Shown piece by piece: positions 56,697 through 63,934 of a DNA stretch of 64,000 bases. Position numbers and translations under genes: made by a program. The first letter of the stretch is position 1. Each line of letters starts with the position of its first letter. Below the pieces are notes generated by a model, which was not told where the DNA came from, ran no database searches, and saw only the letters and a program-made list of their open reading frames with translations. Origin of the DNA: a virus; the IMG/VR virus record IMGVR_UViG_3300025887_000010, positions 62,001 through 126,000 of that record; one strand, given 5' to 3'.

Positions 56697-58157
56697 CTAC
56701 AAGATCACACCAAAATTGAAAACGAGAAACCGGCGCTGCGCGAGCGTGCCGACCGGCTGGACATAGACGACCAGTGCGCCGGGGCGATCCGATGTGTAAT
56801 TGATGGTCTCATCAAACGTTTGCCATGCGAATTTAGAGACTGGAAAATTGGTCAACTGCGCCAGTAGCACGCGGTTTTCGACACCCGTGCCACTACCCCA
56901 ATCACCGCCGGGTTCGGCGCGCAGTAAATAGAGCCGCAGATTGACAGCCGTCAACTCATTGTCCGACGGGGTGATCCGACCAAAAAAGGATTTTATCTGC
57001 GACCCGGCCCGCACATATGGCCCGCTCTGCGCCCAGTCATAGGTTGGGTCGACGCCCGTCCCGGCATCGTCCAACTGGTTCGTCGTCGAAATGCCTAAAT
57101 CCTTGTTGAATGTCACCCAGCGGTTGTTTGTCTCCATATAAAACCGCCCGCTGACCTCGACCAAAACGCCATCGTTTTCGGCTGCTAGACTCAGAAGCCA
57201 TGCAGCTTCAGTTCCGACGAATCCATTCGTGACAGCAACATCGTATGCGGAAGGACCGTCAGACCCGTTGAGACCATCAGCACCAGGGAGACCGTCAGCA
57301 CCAGTTGCACCAGGAGCACCATCAGCACCTTCGAGACTCAGCAACCACTCAGCTTCAGTTCCGGCGAATCCACCATTGACTGCGATCTGATATGCAGACA
57401 AACCGTCAGCGCCAGTTGCACCATCGAGACCATCTGCACCAGGAGCACCGTCAGCACCTTCGAGACTCAGAAGCCATGCAGCTTCAGTTCCTACGAAACC
57501 CCCATTGACCGCTACTTGATAAGCAGACAAACCGTCAGAACCGTTGACACCATCAGCACCTTCGAGACTCAGCAACCATGCAGCTTCAGTTCCGACGAAA
57601 CCACTATTGACTGCGATCTGATATGCGGAAGGACCATCAATGCCGTCAGCACCAGGAGCACCAGCTGCTCCATCGAGACCGTCAGCACCAGGAGCACCGT
57701 CAGTGCCTTTGAGACTCAGCAACCATGCAGCTTCAGTTCCGACGAATCCATTCGTGACAGCAACATCGTATGCGGAAGGACCGTCAGCACCAGGGAGACC
57801 GTCAGCGCCAGGAGTGCCAGTTGCACCATCGGCTCCTCGAATACTGAAGAGCCATGCGGCTTCAGTTCCGACGAATCCATTCGCGACAGCAACATCATAG
57901 GCTGATAGCCCATCGGCACCGTCGGCACCATTGAGACCGTCGGCACCATCAGCGCCAGGTAAACCGTCAGCGCCATCGGCACCATCAGCACCAGCGAGAC
58001 TGGCGACCCATTCGGCTTGTGTTCCGACGAACCCTTCATCAACTGCTGATTCGTACGCGGTCAAGCCACCCTGCATGTTTACGATACTTGCGTTTGCGAC
58101 TCGCACCCTTGCTGGGGCTGAAGTCGTGATTTTGAGTGTAGTTGTGTTAGTCGGCAT
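56697..58157 (-). CDS. collagen-like repeat tail fibre/adhesin
   Basis: 486 residues from the ATG at 58157 (GGAGATCACCATCT leader). After a short N-terminal beta domain come seven copies of a 24-residue unit of the form SAYDVAVTNGFVGTEAAWL plus LSLxG, separated by Gly-Ala-Asp collagen-like triplets (GADGADGLPGADG). This builds a trimeric shaft. The C-terminal about 160 residues (56697-57180) are a beta-rich tip with markedly GC-richer DNA than the rest of the phage, likely acquired. Second receptor-binding protein candidate after 21946. Confidence 0.88.
   Translation of the reverse strand: MPTNTTTLKITTSAPARVRVANASIVNMQGGLTAYESAVDEGFVGTQAEWVASLAGADGADGADGLPGADGADGLNGADGADGLSAYDVAVANGFVGTEAAWLFSIRGADGATGTPGADGLPGADGPSAYDVAVTNGFVGTEAAWLLSLKGTDGAPGADGLDGAAGAPGADGIDGPSAYQIAVNSGFVGTEAAWLLSLEGADGVNGSDGLSAYQVAVNGGFVGTEAAWLLSLEGADGAPGADGLDGATGADGLSAYQIAVNGGFAGTEAEWLLSLEGADGAPGATGADGLPGADGLNGSDGPSAYDVAVTNGFVGTEAAWLLSLAAENDGVLVEVSGRFYMETNNRWVTFNKDLGISTTNQLDDAGTGVDPTYDWAQSGPYVRAGSQIKSFFGRITPSDNELTAVNLRLYLLRAEPGGDWGSGTGVENRVLLAQLTNFPVSKFAWQTFDETINYTSDRPGALVVYVQPVGTLAQRRFLVFNFGVIL
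57190..58085 (-). repeat. seven-unit fibre shaft repeat
   Basis: DNA counterpart of the SAY...GFVGTEAAWL units; adjacent copies are close enough for homologous recombination (for example around 57235, 57480, 57590, 57735 and 57860), allowing shaft length change. Confidence 0.85.
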
Positions 58158-58446
58158 AGATGGTGATCTCCACAATTTCCGCAAAGTTGCTGTCGTTTAT
58201 GGCTTGAATCCTCATTTGATAAGTTCCTTTCGGCAAAAAAGGTGCAGTCTTCCCATCGATCATCACCTGAACGATCCCGTTCGTTCCAACAAACAGTGTG
58301 GCTCGATCCGCGATTTCAGTTGATGTAAGGCTACCGACACCAATAAGAGATGCAGATGAGATGACCATTAATGTGTCGTCTGGTGTCATGAACTCCAAGG
58401 CAACGATGTGGTCCCCACCTGACTTCATGTTGATGCGTGATGACAT
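58147..58446 (-). CDS. small protein before the tail fibre
   Basis: 99 residues from the ATG at 58446 (AGGAGCAACC leader). Beta-rich (IVALEFMTPDDTLMVISSA; FVGTNGIVQVMIDGKTAPF), like small fibre-adaptor or head-decoration proteins. Its stop overlaps the fibre start. A TAAAATA motif lies upstream. Function unproven. Confidence 0.7.
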   Translation of the reverse strand: MSSRINMKSGGDHIVALEFMTPDDTLMVISSASLIGVGSLTSTEIADRATLFVGTNGIVQVMIDGKTAPFLPKGTYQMRIQAINDSNFAEIVEITIYAD

Positions 58447-58479
58447 GGTTGCTCCTGAGTTCGTTTGAATTAATTCGAC

Positions 58480-58486
58480 TATTTTA
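58480..58486 (-). promoter_or_regulatory. possible late promoter TAAAATA (leftward)
   Basis: Leftward GTGTAAAATAGTCG, 34 bases before the small gene that leads the fibre cassette. Divergent partner of the motif at 58572. Confidence 0.4.
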
Positions 58487-58571
58487 CACCCCCCCATCAT
58501 ATTCTTTTCAACAGATCGAAAGACTCAAACGATATTCCCATGAATCGCATTCATTCCCGTCAGCAATCGAG

Positions 58572-58578
58572 TAAAATA
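58572..58578 (+). promoter_or_regulatory. possible late promoter TAAAATA
   Basis: CGAGTAAAATATGAATG, 11 bases before the terminase start. Confidence 0.4.
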
Positions 58579-58588
58579 TGAATGAATA

Positions 58589-60307
58589 ATGCCTACCGAA
58601 AAGGACAGTCCTTTGCTTGAGCAATACACCAACCCACGCTGGCTTGAATCAGCACGAGGCATCGACGTGGAGCCGCGATTCGACCTCAAAATTCCGAGTA
58701 TCATCGATCCAAACGAGTACGGTCGTCGCGCCTTCTACATGAACAACAGAAAGATTCGTCGAGCCTACTTTCCGATCATGTACACTCAGGAGATGCTCGA
58801 CGAGATTCAGCGTTGTCGTGAGGACGTCATCTACTTCGCTGCTCGATACTTCTACATTCGAACGCTTGACTACGGTCGCATCATCATTGATCTGTACGAC
58901 TATCAGAAAGAGTTCCTTCGCTGTATGGAGTTGCCTGGAGTTCGGAACGCCATCTATTTGGCTGGTCGTCAGACAGCGAAGTCGACAATCATGACACTCC
59001 GCATTCTACACAAAATCCTCTTCAATGAAGACTATCAGATCGCCATCCTCGCGAACAAGGGTGGCACAGCCCGTGAAATCTTCTCTCGTGTCCGTCTTGC
59101 CTACGAGGAGCTCCCATTGTGGATGCAGCCTGGTGTCATCGACTGGAACAAAGGCTCAACCACTCTAGAGAATGGTTCGAAAGCGTTCGCTGCATCCACA
59201 GCTGATGACTCTGTACGTGGCTTCACACTGAACGAAGTGCTGCTCGACGAATTCGCGTTTGTGAAGAACGACGTAGACTTCTACAAGTCGACCCTTCCTG
59301 TGATCTCATCAGGTACTGATTCGCGACTCACCATGACCTCAACGCCTGACGGCAAGAAGGGCATCTTCTACAAAACATGGGAGAAGGCCATCGGAGGCAA
59401 CAGCAACTTCTTCAGCTTTGGCGTACCCTGGAACCTCGTTCCTGGTCGTGACGAAGAGTGGAAGATCGCAACGATCGAAGACTCATCACTCCTCGAGTTC
59501 CGCATCGAGCACAACATTGAGTTCCTCTCAGGCAAGACCAACCTGATCGACACAGAGGTGCTCGAAGACATAGAGCTCCACACTCTTCAAAACCCTGAAG
59601 ACGAATTCGAAGGTGTCCGCATCTACGAGAACCCTGAAGAGGGGCAATCGTATGTAACCATCGTCGACACAGCTGAGGGCAAAGGACAGGACTATTCGAC
59701 CTTCTCCGTCATCAACGTGACCGAACAGCCGTATCGACAGGTTGCTGCATACCAGAACAACGACATCTCACCACTCCTCTTCGCAGCATTCGTCGACACA
59801 TGGGCAAAGCACTACAACGAATCCCAACTGGTCGTAGAGAACAACAACGCTTCGGGCTCACTCGTCGCTGTGTCTCTTCGCAACGACTATGACTACGACA
59901 ACCTCTATTGCATGAACGCCAAGGATGAGATGGGGATCGGCATCCGCACCACAACCAAAGTCAAGTCGATCGGGTGCTCCACACTACGGGGTCTCCTACG
60001 TTCGAAGAAGCTGACAGTGCGGGACCGTGAGACATACAACGAACTCTGCACCTTTGAATCGAAAGGCACCTCATACGAAGCCTCCAAGGGATGCACAGAC
60101 GATCTCGTACAGAACCTCTGGCTCTTTGCCTGGTACACGACACAGGTCGAATTCGAAGAGCACCTCGAAGGTGAGTCCATTGCTGACGACATCTTTGGTG
60201 CTGAGATCGAAGCCATACAGGGGATCGCACTTCCTGGTGGCTCCAACGAGGGCCCAACACAAAGCAACCACCAGAGCGGCTACGGTTCTGTAAACGACAT
60301 CTGGTAA
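58589..60307 (+). CDS. 17: terminase large subunit gp17-like
   Basis: 572 residues (T4 gp17 610). Motor and nuclease of DNA packaging. ATPase: YDYQKEFLRCMELPGVRNA (adenine motif), Walker A AGRQTAKST (about 126; the P-loop lacks the usual second Gly, as in T4 SRQLGKTT), Walker B EVLLDEFAF (about 217), coupling TSTPDGKKG. Nuclease: IVDTAEGKGQDYSTF (about 357), VVENNNASG (about 412) and DDLVQNLWLFAW (about 512), giving the three acidic sites. No clear ribosome-binding site at the ATG; TAAAATA lies just upstream. Confidence 0.95.
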   Translation: MPTEKDSPLLEQYTNPRWLESARGIDVEPRFDLKIPSIIDPNEYGRRAFYMNNRKIRRAYFPIMYTQEMLDEIQRCREDVIYFAARYFYIRTLDYGRIIIDLYDYQKEFLRCMELPGVRNAIYLAGRQTAKSTIMTLRILHKILFNEDYQIAILANKGGTAREIFSRVRLAYEELPLWMQPGVIDWNKGSTTLENGSKAFAASTADDSVRGFTLNEVLLDEFAFVKNDVDFYKSTLPVISSGTDSRLTMTSTPDGKKGIFYKTWEKAIGGNSNFFSFGVPWNLVPGRDEEWKIATIEDSSLLEFRIEHNIEFLSGKTNLIDTEVLEDIELHTLQNPEDEFEGVRIYENPEEGQSYVTIVDTAEGKGQDYSTFSVINVTEQPYRQVAAYQNNDISPLLFAAFVDTWAKHYNESQLVVENNNASGSLVAVSLRNDYDYDNLYCMNAKDEMGIGIRTTTKVKSIGCSTLRGLLRSKKLTVRDRETYNELCTFESKGTSYEASKGCTDDLVQNLWLFAWYTTQVEFEEHLEGESIADDIFGAEIEAIQGIALPGGSNEGPTQSNHQSGYGSVNDIW

Positions 60308-60326
60308 TAGATAGGACACCGACATC

Positions 60327-62765
60327 ATGACCTTCACCAACTTCATCCGAACCACTGTACAAAAGCAGACTTCTTCTCTCTCCTCTATAGTAAAGGAGTA
60401 CGATAGCTTCTCCAACAACGTCACCTCGTTCCTTTCTACTAGGCTACGTTCACCTCAACCTCCAACCAACCTCGTCTTCAAATCAGGTCGAGTCTCTTTC
60501 TCTGAATATGAGAAGAGCATGCAGCCTTCTATCTCCAACCTCTCTAGTGATGGACCTTCATCCACAGGCATCACCAGCTATCTACCGAGTAGCCAGGATG
60601 TACTCAGCGTACTCAGTGCATCCCAGGAGCAAGAATTCACGTCCCTCCGAGTGCAGATTCAACAACTTCTCCTTAGTACAAGGGATTTGTTCGAATCCTC
60701 TGCATCTGTTCCCATTCTCTTGTCCCAGAATCATAGTGGAGAAAAGGGTACCAGCGCGATTTTAACAGCGTTCGAGAACTGGGACACTCGTAAGGATGCA
60801 GACGTCTCTATACGAGATCAGCTGCTGACCATCGCTACTACACTGCTATCTACGCGATCCTCACTCACTCAGTTGCGTCTACGGTTCTCTCTGCCATCTC
60901 CTGTGGTCACCTTCGAACTGCGACTCACCCAGATCATTCAGAGGTTCGAACGGTTGCTTGAACAGTACTCAGAACCGTTCGAACAGATGACAGAGAGTGC
61001 ACTCGAAATCGAGCAGTCTATCGACGTACCCCATAGAGTCTCACTGAATAGGACTGTTGGGATCGCATCTACCCTACGCAACAGGTTCTTTCGGTTCGTT
61101 CGTGCTGAATACGTGCGAGGTCAGCTGTCATCGATACCTGCCCAGTCGTCATCATTCGCAGGGAATGCAAGAGACCCTGGTTCTGAGAAGGACGTCATCA
61201 CAGGTATCGCAAGTCCCAATGCCCGTATGGCAGTATCAAGAGTTGGTGTGCTTGACGATGATGCTGTATCCTTCGGACCTCTGACTGAAGATGAGTTCGT
61301 TCAGTTTGCAAACAACATCGTATCGTATCTCGGAACCTCTGCCTCTACAGTGAATGCGACAGGCTTTCTCGGATCCTATCAGTTTGGTGCGAATGAACTG
61401 ATTCGACTTGGGTATGTGAAGCCTGGTACAACGAACCTATCACTCAAGGTACCATCGATGTGGACAGGCAAAGATGGCATCAGTTCGAGAGACTCATTCC
61501 TTTCAGCTGATCAGAGACCCATCTTTCTGACTGAATGCAAGTACCTCTACTCACGACTCATTTCGATGGGTGTGCTTGAGTCTACAGACATGAAGGCTAA
61601 GGTCAAAGGATACGTAGCGATCGCATCTATACAGACACTGAGTGCTGCGAATCAGCAGACTCAAGGCATTTCGTTCCAAACAGCTGGGGGTCGTACGAAT
61701 TCAGCAATCTTCAGTCAGTTTGCTGATGGACCTATAGAGACGATGAATCGTGAAGAGTCTGAAGCAAATCAGGTTGCCGCATCAGCAAACTACATGCCTG
61801 ACTCAATGCCATTTAGCATGCCTTCATCGACAGCAGCACCGGTCTATCCGCACAATCATGTCGATCATTCGGAGTCTGGGCATTACAGGGAAGTTGACGA
61901 TACTCCTGGTTCTGAACGCATTGCTGAAAGACATCGTACAGGGACTGGATATGAGATCGATGAGAATGGGACCCAACGCAATGTGATTCGAAAGGATCGG
62001 TACACACTGATCTGTGGTGATGACTTTGTGATGGTGAATGGAAACGTCAACATCTTCGTGGAAGGTGATGCAGGAATCGTAGCCAACAACGTAACGATCA
62101 ATACGAAAGAGGACCTCAACATCACATGCGGTTCGTCTCTCAACATCAAGGCTGCAGACATGAACATTGAGATCGAAGGTCAGAAGGTTGAAACGATTGG
62201 TGCTGACTCTGCATTGAGTGTTGGTGGTTTCATGACTGCAGCAATCGAAGGCAATCTTCAATTCGACTCTAAGGCATTCGCTGCAGTTGCGCGATCAGGC
62301 ACTCTCAATCTTGAGGCTTCTGAGTCCATTGGTCTGAGGTCAGATGATGCAATCAATGCAGTCGCAACCTCAGACATCTCAATCTTCAGTGCAGCATCCA
62401 CAACAGTGGGTTCGAGTGGTAACGTTTCGATTGCTGGTGGCGGTAATGTTGGAATCAGTGGATCAGGGTCAGCAACTCTCTTTGGTTCGAGTGGAACATT
62501 CGTCTCATCTGATGGGAATGTTTCGATTGCAGGTTCAGGACCCATTCGACTCTCACATCCTGTTGAAAAGGCTCTGTATGCTGATACAGCAGGTCTTGCT
62601 ACTCTTGGAACCCCAGTGCCAATCAGTCCATCAGGTTCATCGAGTGATGGTGGAATCAGTGCAACTCTTCAGACTACAGACGAATCGACTCAAAACCTTG
62701 GAGAGCTCGTCTCACTCTATACACTGTCATCATTCGATTCGAGTGAAGCGTCCTCAAAGGGATGA
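60327..62765 (+). CDS. gp5-like baseplate central spike with lytic domain
   Basis: 812 residues. N-terminal half is long helical sequence. Residues about 340-440 (NATGFLGSYQFGANELIRL and MWTGKDGISSRDSFLSADQ) form a muramidase-like domain of the kind found in spike proteins of large myoviruses. PHNHVDH at about 507. From about 555 to 750 are short-repeat strands (VMVNGNVNIFVEGDAGIVA; SIAGGGNVGISGSGSATLF) that form the triangular beta-helix of the cell-puncturing needle. It combines gp5-type functions in one chain and stands right behind the terminase. Confidence 0.82.
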   Translation: MTFTNFIRTTVQKQTSSLSSIVKEYDSFSNNVTSFLSTRLRSPQPPTNLVFKSGRVSFSEYEKSMQPSISNLSSDGPSSTGITSYLPSSQDVLSVLSASQEQEFTSLRVQIQQLLLSTRDLFESSASVPILLSQNHSGEKGTSAILTAFENWDTRKDADVSIRDQLLTIATTLLSTRSSLTQLRLRFSLPSPVVTFELRLTQIIQRFERLLEQYSEPFEQMTESALEIEQSIDVPHRVSLNRTVGIASTLRNRFFRFVRAEYVRGQLSSIPAQSSSFAGNARDPGSEKDVITGIASPNARMAVSRVGVLDDDAVSFGPLTEDEFVQFANNIVSYLGTSASTVNATGFLGSYQFGANELIRLGYVKPGTTNLSLKVPSMWTGKDGISSRDSFLSADQRPIFLTECKYLYSRLISMGVLESTDMKAKVKGYVAIASIQTLSAANQQTQGISFQTAGGRTNSAIFSQFADGPIETMNREESEANQVAASANYMPDSMPFSMPSSTAAPVYPHNHVDHSESGHYREVDDTPGSERIAERHRTGTGYEIDENGTQRNVIRKDRYTLICGDDFVMVNGNVNIFVEGDAGIVANNVTINTKEDLNITCGSSLNIKAADMNIEIEGQKVETIGADSALSVGGFMTAAIEGNLQFDSKAFAAVARSGTLNLEASESIGLRSDDAINAVATSDISIFSAASTTVGSSGNVSIAGGGNVGISGSGSATLFGSSGTFVSSDGNVSIAGSGPIRLSHPVEKALYADTAGLATLGTPVPISPSGSSSDGGISATLQTTDESTQNLGELVSLYTLSSFDSSEASSKG

Positions 62766-62776
62766 ACACACAACAA

Positions 62777-62805
62777 TCCCTCACATTCGTGTTGAGTGTG
62801 AGGGA
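62777..62805. terminator. bidirectional hairpin between convergent genes
   Basis: TCCCTCACA (62777-62785) and TGTGAGGGA (62797-62805), nine perfect pairs, between the spike gene and the leftward accessory block. Confidence 0.65.
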
Positions 62806-62823
62806 GAATCGAATTGGTTTGGC

Positions 62824-63117
62824 TTAAGACATGAACTCATCGAAGTACGATTGATTGAATGCAACCAATTCTTCGATCGAATCGTAACGATTGAATTTGC
62901 CTTCCTTGACGTAGGTCGTTGGGTAGAATTCAGAATCAACTTCATCTGTGTTGCAATCTTGAACATCGACGAATTGACCTTGGTCCTTGACGATTGCACA
63001 TTGTAGGAAACCATCATATGTGAATGAGAAACCGTATTCGGTCTCCTTTACGTTTTCGGACATTCCTTTGAATGCTGAGTTCGATTCGAAGAGTGCTTCC
63101 AGTTGCTTGACAGTCAT
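62824..63117 (-). CDS. hypothetical protein
   Basis: 97 residues from the ATG at 63117 (AAAGGAGACTCAATC leader); the upstream open frame is the promoter region. Starts MTVKQLEALFESNSAFKGM. Contains GFSFTYDGFLQCAIVKDQG and an acidic C-terminus, possibly a small alpha/beta protein. Single gene behind the promoter at 63145-63174. Confidence 0.75.
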   Translation of the reverse strand: MTVKQLEALFESNSAFKGMSENVKETEYGFSFTYDGFLQCAIVKDQGQFVDVQDCNTDEVDSEFYPTTYVKEGKFNRYDSIEELVAFNQSYFDEFMS

Positions 63118-63144
63118 GATTGAGTCTCCTTTGTTTATAGTTCG

Positions 63145-63174
63145 ATTATAGACTATCGGAGACGCAATGTACAC
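63145..63174 (-). promoter_or_regulatory. phage early/middle-type promoter (leftward)
   Basis: Leftward GTGTAC, 13 bases, TAGTCTATAAT; the CGAACTATAAACAAAGGAG leader is the same as behind the 39651 promoter. Confidence 0.8.
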
Positions 63175-63182
63175 AGCTCGTT

Positions 63183-63224
63183 TTGCATCGCATACACAAC
63201 CGATTGCATCGCATACACAACCGA
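63183..63224. repeat. two tandem 21-base direct repeats
   Basis: TTGCATCGCATACACAACCG plus A, twice in tandem, immediately upstream of the leftward promoter. Read leftward each contains GGTTGTGTATGCG, which resembles the -35 region of the phage promoters. May be activator or decoy sites. Confidence 0.75.
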
Positions 63225-63258
63225 CTGACGATCCGTCCATTCATTTCTTGTTCCGTAA

Positions 63259-63380
63259 ATTACGAGACAATACTGACTTCCGATCAATCTTCAGGAGTAA
63301 CCAGTGACTCACTGAGTAACGTATGCCAGGTTGATGAATAATATATTGTCGAAGCAGGTGGTGTGACCCAGAGAGCTTCG
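63259..63380 (+). repeat. structured intergenic repeat, copy 4 (degenerate stem)
   Basis: Shares with copy 3 the ATTACGAGACAAtACTGAC block (63259-63277), CAGGAGTA start (63292), the AT-rich block TTGATGAATAATATATTG (63331-63348) and GACCCAGAGAGCTTC (63365-63379). The outer hairpin stem is not complementary here (only CAGTG/CACTG remains). It lies on the strand opposite to the local genes. Confidence 0.7.
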
Positions 63381-63571
63381 TTGTCACCATCTATTATATC
63401 ACACTTCGAATCAGATGTACACAATTCATTGCAACATTTGTGCAATTTAATGCACTTACCTCTGTGACCCTTGCATCTAGTGCATACAACATAATTGATT
63501 GATCTTGAGACCCCACGACGAGCAAGAACTCCAGTCCCTCCACATCGTCTACAGTATTCAGTTACGAACAC
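63284..63571 (-). CDS. DnaJ-type zinc-finger protein
   Basis: 95 residues with a GTG start at 63571. YCRRCGGTGVLARRGVS and VVCTRCKGHRGKC form a DnaJ-like CxxCxGxG pair, followed by CCNELC. The last about 35 codons overlap a leftward promoter and repeat copy 4 read in antisense, so the native gene may once have ended sooner and been extended by the inserted element. Small proteins with this zinc fold are common in T4-like phages. Confidence 0.6.
   Translation of the reverse strand: MFVTEYCRRCGGTGVLARRGVSRSINYVVCTRCKGHRGKCIKLHKCCNELCTSDSKCDIIDGDNEALWVTPPASTIYYSSTWHTLLSESLVTPED
63393..63422 (-). promoter_or_regulatory. phage promoter inside a gene end (leftward)
   Basis: Leftward GTGTAC, 13 bases, TGTGATATAAT, the best -10 in the set. 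It lies within the zinc-finger frame and would transcribe the antisense of repeat copy 4 towards the gene at 63117. Confidence 0.75.
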
Positions 63572-63693
63572 CTGAGCACTTCATCCCATTTGGGATCATC
63601 ATGATCGCGAACATTTTCGACAGCTTTTGCAGCTTGAGTTGGTGTCGCATACCATGCATGTGAAGAGTTGACTGGGTAGCAAAGCTTATGAAT
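63562..63693 (-). CDS. possible small gene with ATT start
   Basis: 43 codons reading HKLCYPVNSSHAWYATPTQ, AAKAVENVRDHDDPKWDEV, LRCS, a clearly protein-like frame that overlaps the next gene start by ten bases. No ATG, GTG or TTG is available; ATT at 63693 is the only near-cognate start, and a TGA lies upstream. Either a rare ATT start, a fusion by frameshift with the gene at 63686, or a damaged gene. Confidence 0.4.
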   Translation of the reverse strand: MHKLCYPVNSSHAWYATPTQAAKAVENVRDHDDPKWDEVLRCS

Positions 63694-63892
63694 GGGTGTG
63701 GATGCTGTACTTCAGATCAGAGTCATCATGTTCACACTTGACAGTCACATCCCATCTTGCAATGTCCAGTTGACGCTCTCCACCTGATGGAGACCATATG
63801 CCATCATAGACCCTCTGAAGAGAGATCGATTTGAAGCCTTCAGACTCAAGAGCAGACTTGACCTTACGTGCGACCTTTTCTCTTGCATTCAT
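63686..63892 (-). CDS. hypothetical protein
   Basis: 68 residues (starts MNAREKVARKVKSALESEG), with a helical basic N-terminus and a beta part (LDIARWDVTVKCEHDDSDL). AAAGGATTCTCTGTT leader. Resembles small alpha/beta proteins but no family recognised. Confidence 0.7.
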   Translation of the reverse strand: MNAREKVARKVKSALESEGFKSISLQRVYDGIWSPSGGERQLDIARWDVTVKCEHDDSDLKYSIHTHS

Positions 63893-63934
63893 AACAGAGA
63901 ATCCTTTCTCATCACTTCTTTGTGGCTTTGCATC

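Noticed and set aside
57516-58323. Rightward frames opposite the collagen-like fibre
   Set aside because: They are mirror frames of the Gly-Ala-Asp and GFVGTEAAWL repeats, with Ser/Pro-rich nonsense sequence.
63893-63934. 14-codon leftward ORF MQSHKEVMRKDSLL
   Set aside because: It overlaps the next start codon as TTATGA, but is too short and lacks independent support.
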